From Chloranthus sessilifolius (taxonomy: Eukaryota > Streptophyta > Magnoliopsida > Chloranthales > Chloranthaceae), in contig CM037598.1 of assembly GCA_021018995.1 (NCBI GenBank), forward strand, positions 43,454,685 to 43,518,684: a DNA stretch of 64,000 nt, read 5' to 3'. The translations under genes and the position numbers were made by a program. Below are positions 1-9,777 of the stretch, one piece after another (within the stretch, counting starts at the first letter, position 1; the number at the start of each line of letters is the position of its first letter). Under the pieces are notes generated by a model. That model ran no database searches. It was given only the letters and a program-made list of their open reading frames with translations, and had not been told where the DNA came from.

Positions 1-2171
1 TTCATCAATCTACTACAGCAGGGGGGTCTCAATGGACTGGTGAAGTTTGGCCATGTCCCTCAGGACATCCTTCCTAAGATAGGGATTATCCCTCATGGCA
101 TGGAGGATGGTGAGGTAGGGAGGGATGTAAAAGAAATGTTTGGGTGCGATGGGCAGTGATGAAGTGGAAGGAGCAAACTGTGATTGGTCCTGTGGGGGGG
201 GGGGATAATAGTGGGTAAATCTAGTTGTGGGGGAGGGATAGGTTACATGTTTGTATATGTTTTTCGGTGAAGGTTGGAGGGGTAGGATAAGAGGGGGATG
301 GAGGGTATAGGGGAAAGGAAAATGGTGTAGGCTCAATAGGAGGAGGGGTGATGGGGGGAGAAATGGGAATGGTGAAAGGGATGAAAGAGGAGGGTGGGGT
401 GGTGGGGATTAAAGGGATTGTTGGTGGTGGGGTGGGGGTTGGGAGTCGTGGGAAAGTCATTTGGGTGGTTTGTCGGAAGGGATGGGTGGGTTGCTTAATG
501 TCTGAAGGGTGGTTTGGATGGATGTGAGTTTAGTCTGCATCTGGTCATGTTTGTGCGTAATGGTGGATAATTGGGATTGGATGTCTTGGATAAGGAATAG
601 GATGAGGTGTAGTGTGTCTGAGGTTGGGAGGTTGGGTTGTGTAGAAATAGAGGTGAGGAAGGGGCATGATGGAAAGTGGAAAGAGGGGGGGATTGGAGTT
701 CTGGTGAGTGATGGAGTGATGTAGTTGGGGTGTCTGGGAGGGGGGTGTAGTGGGTAGGCATTGTGTCAAGGAAGGTAGCCATAAAGGCTTGGAATCCTAT
801 AGTTGTGTTAAGGGTTAAGTCAATGTCTGTGAGTGGGGATGTAGTAGGTATGGCTGGGGTGGTAGTTTCTTCAAGGTGAGGTGTGTCAGTGTGGATGAAA
901 GGGATTGAGGGTGGTGTCTGGGAGATGGGGGGTTGTCTCAGTGGTTTTTCATTTTTTATAGGAAATGAGTGGAGGGTTGTCAGGTTTATGTGAAGCTGAT
1001 GGGGGTATTGGGGCTGTGTACTGAGATAAGGTAGGGGATGGGGAGTCCTCCCAGGTGCCAATCACAGGTGAAGGGGGAGTCGATGCAGGAGGGTGAGAGA
1101 GAGATGGAATAGGGGTAGTGGATGCAGGAGTAAAAGGTGGTGGGGAAATGGGGGCTGCTGCAGCAGTGGTGGCAACAGGCTTTGTGAGCACCTCCTTGGT
1201 AGCAGGGGTAGACCTTGTTCCAGCTGCCTCTTCTGCTTGTTTGGAAAGGGCCTGAGCCTCAGCTTTCTTCTTCTTCTGGGCCTCCATCAGGCTCCTGTTG
1301 ATTCCCCATTGCCTCTTGGCAAAAGTAGTAGGGGCAAGGGTGGTAGTCTGCTCAGTTTTCGCTATCTTGTACCCCCCCTTGATTAGCAGCAAGGTAAGGA
1401 CCCTGGCATAGGGGAGTGTGTGAGGCTTCTTGTTCGTCCCTATTTTATCCACTAGGTCTTTCATTGCCTCGAAGATGAGCCAGGCCGCATGGAAGCCTTG
1501 GCCAAGAGAGAAAGAATAGACAACATCCGCGATGGGAGTTCTCCTCTCTTGCTGATATCCTGAGCAGTAAACGTTCTTTCGCAGGACTTGGTCAATGAAG
1601 AGGAGTTCAGGTTCCAATTCTCTCCTTCTGATCGAATCCCCTCTGGCCTTTAATCCTTTGGTCAAAGCCCTTGAATTGTATCAATGGAGGCGCTCAGGGG
1701 GGGGCCATATCCACAGCTAGGGTCGAATGCGGCTAGGATGCCCAAAACTTCAGCAATCACCTTGGGGCTCACTAGCATCTCAAAATCGTCAATCAGCACC
1801 AGTAAGCATACTTGTCCATCCTTGTCCTTCTTGACCCTGATGTGCTGATAAAACAGTTACACTAGCCTAGGGTAGGCTAGTACTGGAATTCCTCTCATCA
1901 AGGGTATCAGGCCCGCTTTGCTCATAAACTGCATGGCAGGGGCAGAGAGAGGTTCCTTCTCAAAAAATGGTAGGTCAAAAGCTATCTCAGGCTCCAATGG
2001 GATTGAAACAATGAGCTCAGAAGGAGTAGAAAACTTAGGGGTTGGCTCCTCCGCCTCCTCAACCACTGCCTTTCCTTTTTTAGGTGCCTTTGAAGTCTTA
2101 GCCTTCTTAGGGGTTGTCTCAGCATGGACCTTATCCTTCCCCTTTCTCTTGTGTGCACTCTTGGGAGCCAT
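1..2171 (-). pseudogene. Element A 3' ORF (post-integrase), broken
   Basis: This is the remnant of the long ORF downstream of pol. The ATG at 2171 opens a Lys-rich N-terminus (MAPKSAHKRKGK), nuclear-localisation-like. A conserved globular stretch follows that I associate with the Pfam family 'putative plant transposon protein': the YPRLV motif near 1860, then motifs such as FIDQVL, RRTPIAD and FAKRQWGI between 1665 and 1300. Next come a long Pro/Thr/Ser-rich segment and, near 13-336, a block (RKDVLRDMAKL) that also occurs in element B at about 19390. There is a stop near 1857 and a frame change near 1680, and more breaks below 950. No signal peptide or membrane segment is visible, so an envelope function is not supported. 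The end is outside the window. Confidence 0.75.
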
Positions 2172-3405
2172 TTCAAACTCTATCTTCGAATATGAGGAAT
2201 GGAGATAGAGATCTAAGTGCTTACCCTAAAATCCTAGGGTTAGGTTTGATCTTACGCACAGGACACCACGAGATCTCTGATCAGAGGGCAATAGATGGTG
2301 GTGATGCTAGGAACAACTCTGTAGATTCGTGGAGTGAATGATGAGCTGTAGAATTGATGCTGGAGGAGAGAGGGGGAAGAGTGCCAGAAGCTAGGGTTTC
2401 ATAGAGGGAAGAAGGAAGAGAATACTGGAAAGGGAGACAAGCGCGGTGCTAAAATACTTATCGCGAAGCTCGGCGCGCTTCGGAACATCTGGTCATGGGA
2501 TTGGAAATGAACCTAGCGAAGGTGTTATTCAATTTGGATTGCGTGACAATCTCCCAAGTTGACCTTGGAGCGCGCGATAGTGTGTGATGAATTCATGTGA
2601 ATTGCGCGAGCGGCTCCCAGGTCTCCATTTGGATTGCACGAAAAGCTTTGAGGTTCACTTTGAATCTCGTGACACCCTTAGAATCTCATGACAGCTAATG
2701 AAGTATTCCTGTTGAATTGCATGACAGTCTCTCAGGTGTCCTGTTGAACCTCGTGATAGCCTTTGAATCTCGCGATAACTAATGAATAGCTCTATGTGGA
2801 TCGCGCGAGAGGTTCTCAGGTGCACTTGAATCTCGTGATAGCTCTTAAATGTTTCCATGTGAACTGCACGAGAGTCTCCCAGGCTTCCTTTTTAACCTCG
2901 TGATAGCCTTAGAATCTCTCGGCAGCTGATGAAGTATGCTGTTTGTAGTGCGCGAGAGTCTCTCAGGCTCCCCTTTGGGCCCAACGACAGCAAAGTATCA
3001 AATAGAGAGCATGTGCTCTCTGTTTTGCCATTTCTAGTGTGCTGTGGTTGGATCCTAGGCATGACTCTCACCATGGGTACCTCTAGATACTTTAAAAATC
3101 AACCATTCAAGCAAGGCCAACAAAAATTAACCTCCCACGTTATGCATTTAAACAAAATTTATCAAGTAAAGAGCAGTAAGCATCAAACCAAGCATAAAAA
3201 ATTCAAACCAGACAGGTCCAGATTCAGATGGGACCACTAACAAATCCTAGAGAATTTAAATAAAAGAAAGCAAGATAAATCTATCAAAAACAAAGTACAT
3301 ATGATACAATAATGACACACCTGTGGATCAGCTTGAAGAAGGATCCCCTTGAAAGTGAATGGTGTCCATGGGTTCGACAGGTTTTTCAAAATAAGGCTTA
3401 AGCCT
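2172..3405 (-). promoter_or_regulatory. Element A spacer with CG-motif array upstream of the 3' ORF
   Basis: This non-coding spacer lies between integrase and the 3' ORF. From about 2455 to 2990 it holds an irregular array of short CG-containing motifs (variants of CTCGCGA, CTCGTGA, GCGCGAG) in loosely repeating units of roughly 80-90 bases. Each unit pairs 'aatctcgtgacag/aatctcgcgataac' with 'cgcgagag..ctcaggt'. The same motif type fills the U3 of the related LTRs. A TATTTTA box lies near 2450 on the minus strand. A donor-like TTTTAGGGTAAG lies at 2217-2231, about 45-60 bases before the ATG, and has a counterpart in B. I infer an internal promoter; nothing proves transcription. Confidence 0.5.
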
Positions 3406-4350
3406 CTAACCATTCACCTTCAAAGTTCTCCCAGACTTGGGATCCTTGATTTCCATAGCACCAGATGGGAAAACATGCATGACAATGTAGGGACCTTCCC
3501 ATCTGGATTTCAATTTACCAGGAAAGAATTTAAGTTTGGAGTTAAACAACCAAACCTTGTCGTCAGCTATGAAACTCTTTCTCAACAGCCCTTTGTCAAA
3601 GAAAGCTTTGGACCTTTCCTTGTAGATCCTGGCATTGGCATACGCATCCATCCTTAGTTCTTCCAATTCTGACAGCTGCAGCAACCTGTGATGACCAGCA
3701 GAAGTTAGGTCTAGATTTAAATGTTTAATGGCCCAATAGGCCCTGTGTTCTAACTCCACTGGAAGATGACAAGTCTTACCATAAACCAGTCTGAAAGGGG
3801 ACATACCAATGGGAGTCTTATAGGCAGTCCTATAAGCCCACAGTGCATCATTAAGCTTGTAAGCCTAATCTTTCCTATCAGTCCTCACAGTCTTCTCAAG
3901 GATGTGCTTGATCTCCCTATTTGAAATTTCAACTTGCCCACTAGTTTGTAGGTGGTAGGGAGTAGAAATCCTATGGGTGACAGAATATTTCTTAAGCAAG
4001 CTTTCGAAATTTCTATTGCAAAAATGGCTACCGCCATCACTGATAATGGCTCTAGGGGTGTCAAATCTCGAGAAGATATTCTGCTTTATAAACTTGAGGA
4101 CAACCTAATTATTATTAGTTCTTGTGGCAATGGCTTCTACCCATTTGGAAACGTAATCCACTGCCACTAAGATGAAATGAAAACCATTTAAAGGAGAAAA
4201 GGGGCCCATAAAGTCAATACCCCACACATCAAACAGTTCCACAACAAGGATGGGCTATAAAGGCATTGAGTTTCTTTTGGACAGCCCTCCTAATTTTTGA
4301 CATCTTTCACAGGTCCTGCAGTGTGTATTGGCATCTCTGAAAAGAGAAGG
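3406..4350 (-). pseudogene. Element A integrase, broken
   Basis: This is the integrase part of pol, which inserts the cDNA into the genome. The HHCC zinc-binding region begins in the preceding segment ([14 protein letters not shown], near 4420) and runs on with CERCQ near 4290. The DDE core is recognisable: a GIDFMGPF block near 4210, an ISDGGS block near 4040 and TSGQVEIS near 3935. The C-terminal part (FRLVYGK, then [20 protein letters not shown]) is an open run from 3804 to 3406. Three in-frame amber codons break the chain, at about 4351, 4257 and 3868. Each sits where element E keeps Trp or Gln. The frame is the same as that of the RT segment upstream. Confidence 0.85.
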
Positions 4351-5406
4351 CTAATAGAACCCACACTGCAAGACTTTGTCAGCTATTTTTCTTCCACTAA
4401 AGTGACCTCCACAGGCATTTTCATGGCACATGGCCAGAATACTAGGGACATCACTCTCAGGAACACATTTTCGGATGATCGGGTCTGCACAATACTTGTA
4501 TAAGCAAGGTTCTTCCCAGAAAAAGAATTTGACCTGTGAGAAAAATAGGTCTTTCTCCATTTTTGTCCAATGGGCAGGAATCTTGCCTATAACTAGATAA
4601 TTGACAATATGTGTATACCAGGGAACCAAGGATTGGATGGCAAACAATTTCTCATCCGGGAAGACATCATTTGTAGCAAGGTCATCAACACCTTTCTCCA
4701 ACATAATTCTAGACAAGTGGTCAGCCACCACATTTTCTATACCCTTTTTGTCCTTGATTTCGATGTCAAACTCCTGCAACAGGAGTATCCATCTAATCAA
4801 CCTGGGCTTCGCATCCTTCTTGGACAATAGGTACTTCAATGTTGAGTGGTCAGTGAAGATTACAGTTTTAGACCCAAGTAGGTAAGGTCTAAACTTGTCC
4901 ACAGCAAAAACCACTACCAGAAGCTCTTTCTCAGTTGTTGTGTAATTCAGCTGAGCTTCAGCAAGTGATTTGCTGAGATAGGCAATGACCACAGGCAGCT
5001 TATCTTTTCTCTGGCCCAAGACAGCACCTATTTCCAAGTCGGATGCATCACACATCAACTCAAATGGCAGGGTATAGTCAGGTGTTTGGAGTACAGGGGC
5101 AGAGGTGAGGCAAATTTTTGAAGTTTCAAAAGTCTCCAGACATTCAGCAGAAAAGTCAAAGGGCACATCCTGGCAGAGCAGGTGGCACAATGGTTTAGCA
5201 ATTTTGCTGAAGTCTTTGATAAACCTCCTGTAGAATCCAGCATGTCCAAGGAAGGATCTGATTTGCTTGACTGTTCTTGGAGGGGGCAAATTTACAATGA
5301 GGTCAACTTTGGCCTTGTCTACCTCAATTCCATCTTTAGAGACTACATAGCCCAACACAATACCTTGTGTTACCAGGAAGTGGCTCTTTTCCCAACTTAA
5401 GACCAA
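4351..5406 (-). pseudogene. Element A RT thumb/connection and RNase H
   Basis: This open run of 351 codons continues pol after the polymerase core. It starts at the RT thumb ([16 protein letters not shown]) and goes through [22 protein letters not shown], a block typical of Ty3/gypsy RT. RNase H follows: FELMCDASD near 5050, a TEKEL block near 4945, [11 protein letters not shown] near 4855, and [13 protein letters not shown] near 4720. The last third enters the integrase zinc finger. RNase H degrades the RNA strand of the replication hybrid. It is in the same frame as the RT segment and is separated from it only by a TAA at 5455-5457. Confidence 0.88.
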
Positions 5407-5454
5407 ATTGGTTTCCTCACATCTTTGTAAGACCAGGTGGAGGTGTTGTAGACA

Positions 5455-6390
5455 TTAGTCAAAGCTATCCCCATAAACTAAAAAATCATCCATAAAAATT
5501 TCTAAGAATTTGTCAATCATATCAGAAAATATGGCATATATACACCTCTGAAAGGTGGATGGGGCATTACACAGTCCAAAAGGCATCCTTCTATAAGCAA
5601 AGGTGCCAAAAGGATAAGTAAAAGTAGTTTTCTCTTGATCAAGAGGGTGCACAGGGATCTGGTTGGACCCTGAGTACCCATCAAGAAAACAGTAAAAAGC
5701 TTTCCCAGCCAACTTGTCCAAAATTTGATCAATAAAGGGGAGAGGGAAGTGGTCTTTTCTGGTCTTGGAATTGAGCTTTCGATAATCGATGCAAACTCTC
5801 CAGCCAGTGGTCTCCCTGGCTGGTCTCAGCTCTCCAGACTCAGTTGTGATCACTGTTATGTCAGATTTCTTGGGCACCACTTGGATAGGTGCCATCCATT
5901 CAGAATCAGAAATGGGGTAAATTACCCCAGCATCCAGCAATTTAATGATTTCTTTTAGGACCACCTCCTGCATGTGAGGATTCAGTTTCCTCTGCATTTC
6001 CCTGAAGGGTGTTGAGCCCTCCTCTAGATGGATCGTATGCATACAAATTGATGCATCAATTCCTCCTAGATCAGCAATGGTCCAGTCAATTGCCTTCTTG
6101 TGCTTCCTCAAAACTGTTAGCAATTCCTCCTCTTGCTCATTGGTAAGAGAAGAGGAGATAATTATAAGAAGTTTTTTATCTTTCTCAAGGAAAGCATATT
6201 TCAATGTATCTGAAAGCTTCTTGAGCTCTAGATCAGGGGCTTGTTGGATGGATGGTAGGATTGGTGCTTTGTTGGTTTGAGGAAGGGACAGCAATGTAGG
6301 TTTCCACTTGGAATGTTGCATGAAGCCCATAGAAGACTTCAATGGGGACATGTATTCTGGCATTAAAGCTGGGCTTCCTTCCTCTACCAT
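5455..6390 (-). pseudogene. Element A reverse transcriptase core
   Basis: This 311-codon run contains the RT palm and fingers. The pre-RT linker has EEELLTVLRKHKKAIDWTIAD, then motifs GVIYPISDSEWMAPIQ, VCIDYRKLNSKTRKDHFPLP, FLDGYSGSNQIPV, TYPFGTFAYRRMPFGLCNAP and the active-site block IFMDDFLVYG, where the usual YxDD is FMDD. These are the standard Ty3/gypsy RT blocks in the right order and spacing. The downstream TAA at 5455-5457 lies at a position where element E has Gln. Upstream, a frameshift near 6385 separates it from the protease-linker frame. It polymerises cDNA in the virus-like particle when intact. Confidence 0.92.
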
Positions 6391-7027
6391 GTTCCAATTT
6401 TAGTTAAATTTGTGATAATGTTACCCCACTCCAACAGAGTGAGCAGTTCTTCAACAACTTCTTCTAGTACATCCACTGCAAAGCATTCCTCATTGTCCAG
6501 CTGAGGGTACTTTGTACTGTTGTACACATTAAGCTCAACTTTCATATGTTTGAAAGTTACCTCCATGATCCTAGACTTGCATTGAATGCATGCATTGGCA
6601 ATGGCCAAGAATGGTCTACCCAAGATAATAGCTATCGAGGATGTACTCTTATTATAGCCCATGTCTAAAACAAGGAAGTTTGCAGGGTAGAAGAACTTAT
6701 CTACCCCATCAAGACATCCTCAACCACCCCCATAGGTCTCCTCTCAGACCTATCAGCCATCAATAGCATAATGAGGGTGGGTTTAAGCTCCCCCAAACCT
6801 AGCTGCTGATACACACTGTATGGCAGCAGGTTAACACTGGCTCCAAGGTCTAGAAGGGCCCTTCCAATTGTGTGGTCTCCAATTATATAGGGAATAGTGG
6901 GTATCCCTGTGTCTTGCAACTTCTCAGGCATTGTCATGCTTAATACAGAATTAACTGTATTAGTTGTAAAGACCTTTTTGGACAAATGGCCTCTGGCCTT
7001 CCTCTTCTGAGTACAAAGGTCTTTCAA
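6384..7027 (-). pseudogene. Element A aspartic protease and linker
   Basis: This is the retroviral-type protease region that processes Gag-Pol. In 7027-6701 the block TIPYIIGDHTIGRALLDLGASVNLLP carries the catalytic DLGAS (usual D-T/S-G-A, here Leu for Thr/Ser), followed by a hydrophobic flap-like stretch. A second open run at 6662-6384 (SIAIILGRPFLAIANACI) holds the conserved ILGRPFL motif of plant Ty3/gypsy protease C-termini. The two runs are in different frames, so at least one frameshift lies between 6701 and 6662. Another leads into the RT frame. Confidence 0.82.
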
Positions 7028-7087
7028 AAATTTTGCATAGGCTGGGACCTATCGGATAGCATCAAACAGGGGTAAATTGATTTTTAC

Positions 7088-8946
7088 CTACTTAAAGGTC
7101 TCCATCATTTCCTCTATCTGTACATTCCCCTTATCAAAAGGGGCAGGGCCACTCAAATCTTGAGGAAATGGCAGCTGAGGTACTGCTGGTTCCTCATTTG
7201 CAACTATGTTTTTTCTTTTTTCTTGTTTTATCTCCTGCTGAGGCTCAACTACAGCCTTTTTATTTTTCCCTTGTTGAAGGGTAGCAAGCAATTCTTGACT
7301 CTATGTTTTAACAAAATCCTTATCACTTTCACTCGACAGTTCTTTGGGAATGACCTCTCCTTCTTCCTGTCCCACCTAGTTATCTACCAGCATGCCAGAC
7401 CTTAGGGCTGTGATGGCATTAGCCCCTCAAAATTTGAGGAGCCTTCTCCAATCGAATATTGGCCCTTAGGGTTGGCTACTGGCTAGCTTGGCAACCTGCC
7501 CTCTTCTCTTTTGGTCAAGGCATTGGCTATTTGGCCAAGTTGCTCTTCTATTTTCTTTATGCTTTGACTGTGAAAAGTCACAGTCTGATTCAAAGGTCCA
7601 AGGCTTTGCAATTGGGTCAAAACCTGGTCCTCGAAAAAAGCACTTCGGGGCTGAGGTGGGGGAACTACCAACTGATTTTGCTGATGGGGCTGCTGCTGAT
7701 GTTGGAAATTCGACCTTGGGGCATATCCCTGGTTAAACTGTTGCTGTGGCCTTTGAGGTAAGGCCAACATCTGTTGTGGCTGTACATAATTGTCTTGCCT
7801 CCACCACAAATTTGAGTGGTCTCTCCATTGGTAACCAGCATTTTGGTGCTGGTATCCATATGGCTGTTTATTGTAGCCACCAGATTGTTACTGACTAAAT
7901 GATTGGGCAGCAGCAGCCTGTTCCATCACGTACTCAAGGTATTGCCCTGCAGATGGGCACTCTTCCACTATGTTGTGGGGATTGACATATCAGACATGCC
8001 TCCATCACTTGTGCAGCCACTCTGGGCTGTACCACAGTTAAACGTTTATCAAACTTAGCCAAAAGATTTGTCATTTGTATTCTCAGATCATCATTTCCCC
8101 TAACTTCATACATCTTTCCTTTAGAAGTTTCCATAAGCCGCAGCTTAAGAAAAGGGTCTTTGACAGTTTTAGATGAGGACATCTTCTGGAAAGCATTTTC
8201 ACTGATAACCTTGAACAAGTCCCATGCCTCATCAGTTGTTTTATGCATGTATGTTCCACCACAAGAGGTATCTACCATGTCTCTACTTTTCTCATCAATC
8301 CCATTATAGAAGTTCTGGACAAGCTGCCAATCAGGGATCTTGTGGTGGGGACATTGTTTGAGCATCTCCTTAAATCTGTCTCAAGATTGGTTAAAATCCT
8401 CAGTTGGGGATTGGGCAAAATCATGTATGCCTTTCCTCAACTGACTGGTTTTGGTCTCTGGGAAAAATTTGCTCAGAAATCTTATCTGAAGGTCTTTCCA
8501 AGTAGTTATACTGTTGTTTGGGAGAGTAGACAACCAGGTGCTAGCTCTGTCCTTTAGGGAGAAAGGAAAGAGCCTTAGCCTAGTGGCTTCTAGTCCCAAA
8601 CCAGCAATGGAGAATGTCATGCACAGGGCTAAGAACTGGTCAATGTGCTTGTAAGGGTCTTCCTTGCTAAGCCCATAGAAAGAGGGAAGCATTTGGATGA
8701 TGGAGGTTTTAATCTCGTAGTTTCCCTGAACATCTAGGAATTGAATGCTGAATGAGAATTATAATCATCAGGAGCATTCAATTCCTTCAATGTTCTGGGT
8801 TGCTCTTCACCCATGACTGCTGTCTCAATTTCAATAGGGGGCTCGACTGTGGTGTGTCTGTGCCTTCTCGGTCTTCTACCCCTTTCAATCTCAGGGTTAC
8901 AAGGCTCCAATGTAGGACTGAGGGATCTCCTTCCTGACATGCACAT
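7088..8946 (-). pseudogene. Element A gag, broken
   Basis: This is the structural Gag, which forms the particle shell. The N-terminus (GRRSLSPTLEP) begins near 8940. The Retrotrans_gag-like capsid domain is in 8692-7934, with YKHIDQFLALC, RLRLFPFSLKDRASTWL, FLSKFFPETKT and LVQNFYNGID. A zinc-knuckle-like CLICQSPQHSG lies near 7985. It fits C-x2-C-x4-H and is disrupted at its last Cys. Gln-rich sequence (7809-7483) and a Lys-rich linker (7291-7088) follow. Several frame changes break it. The homologous starts in B and E support the N-terminal choice. Confidence 0.85.
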
Positions 8947-9237
8947 ACACCAACAGCAGGGAAGACTTCTCGTAGAAACATTGCACTTAACAAAATAACA
9001 ACTATTCTAGTCAACTGCTATGGAATTTTCAAAGGAGAAATAGACTGAGTTTTGAGGGTTAGTGAAGTGCAAACAAAGGTAGCTAGACTCTAGTGCAATT
9101 CTACTCTTCTTCTCTGCTACTGTCCAGATCTGCAAGAAAAATTCCAAATGTAAATCAGCAGTATCAATTATCCACAAGTACAGCTACCAAAGAATAAAGA
9201 ATAAAAAAATCTAGGGTCTACTAATAGATCAACGTAT
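8947..9237 (-). other. Element A leader between primer site and gag
   Basis: This untranslated leader contains a good splice-acceptor-like tract, TTTTTCTTGCAG, on the minus strand (9130-9143), about 100 bases after the primer site. Elements B and E have a comparable tract at the same relative place. No matching donor could be fixed. Confidence 0.5.
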
Positions 9238-9254
9238 TCCTGACAACGGCGCCA
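9238..9254 (-). promoter_or_regulatory. Element A primer-binding site (tRNA-Asp type)
   Basis: The minus strand reads TGGCGCCGTTGTCAGGA, six bases inside the inner LTR end. It matches the 3' end complement of plant tRNA-Asp (TGGCGCCGTTGCCGGGG) except for late C-to-T/G-to-A-type changes. It fixes the element's orientation and the inner border of its 5' LTR. Confidence 0.9.
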
Positions 9255-9260
9255 AAAACT

Positions 9261-9777
9261 TATTGAGGTATTTTAAGTGCTTGCTACTAACTTTATTGGA
9301 GATGGTGATAAGAATTGGGTAAGTGAAAATCAAAGATGGATTGAGGAGCAGCAAGCCTAAAAATATACAGTCCTACCAGATACAGGGCCAGCTGTAGCAA
9401 GTTTGGATAAGTAAGAGTTTGTCCCACAGGGAAAGTTGATCTAAAGCTCCAAGGGAGCTATCTTTAGTAGACCCTCCAGATCTGGCTACAGATCTGGCAA
9501 TCCTAAATGGAAGGGGATTTAGGGTCATTATAGTCTAAATCCTAAGGTAATTTAATGCCTAAACTACAGAAAGGGTTGAGAAGGGTGATGGAGTGTGAGA
9601 AAATAAATATAAAAGGGTGAGAAGTATGCTATTAGGTACAGATCTAATGGGTCTTATAACTCAGACTCAGATCTGCTGCTATAGAAATCATGTCCAATGG
9701 CTACATTATCACCAAAGAGGAGAAAGGATCCAACTCACTCCTGTGCCATGATCCAATCCCTTATGGCTATAACTTGT
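9261..9777 (-). mobile_element. Element A 5' LTR, inner segment
   Basis: This is the 3' part of A's 5' LTR. It is the reverse complement of the last ~500 bases of B's LTRs, including the conserved hairpin CCAGATCTG-gcta-CAGATCTGG at 9476-9497. The LTR is cut at 9777 by element B and resumes at 25072. The last five bases (CTTGT) are the left copy of B's target duplication. The inner end reads ...CAATA in place of ...CAACA. Confidence 0.9.
9773..9777. repeat. Left target-site duplication of element B
   Basis: CTTGT here faces CCTGT at 25072-25076 directly outside B's right LTR (one transition). Uninterrupted relatives of this LTR read AACCTGTCC at this place, so CCTGT is the original target. 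A third copy, CCTAT, follows the solo LTR at 12289. Confidence 0.85.

Larger units (their letters stand above)
1..9772 (-). mobile_element. Element A: Athila-like Ty3/gypsy retrotransposon, body
   Basis: This is a minus-strand LTR retrotransposon whose 3' end lies left of the window. Reading leftwards from 9772 one meets the inner part of the 5' LTR, a primer site of tRNA-Asp type, gag, protease, RT, RNase H, integrase, a non-coding spacer and an additional 3' ORF. That order, with an extra ORF after integrase, is typical of the Athila branch of Ty3/gypsy elements. The coding part carries several stops and frameshifts, so the copy is dead. The outer part of its 5' LTR is displaced to 25072-27013 by insertion of element B. 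Lineage assignment rests on remembered family features and was not tested by a tree. Confidence 0.88.
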
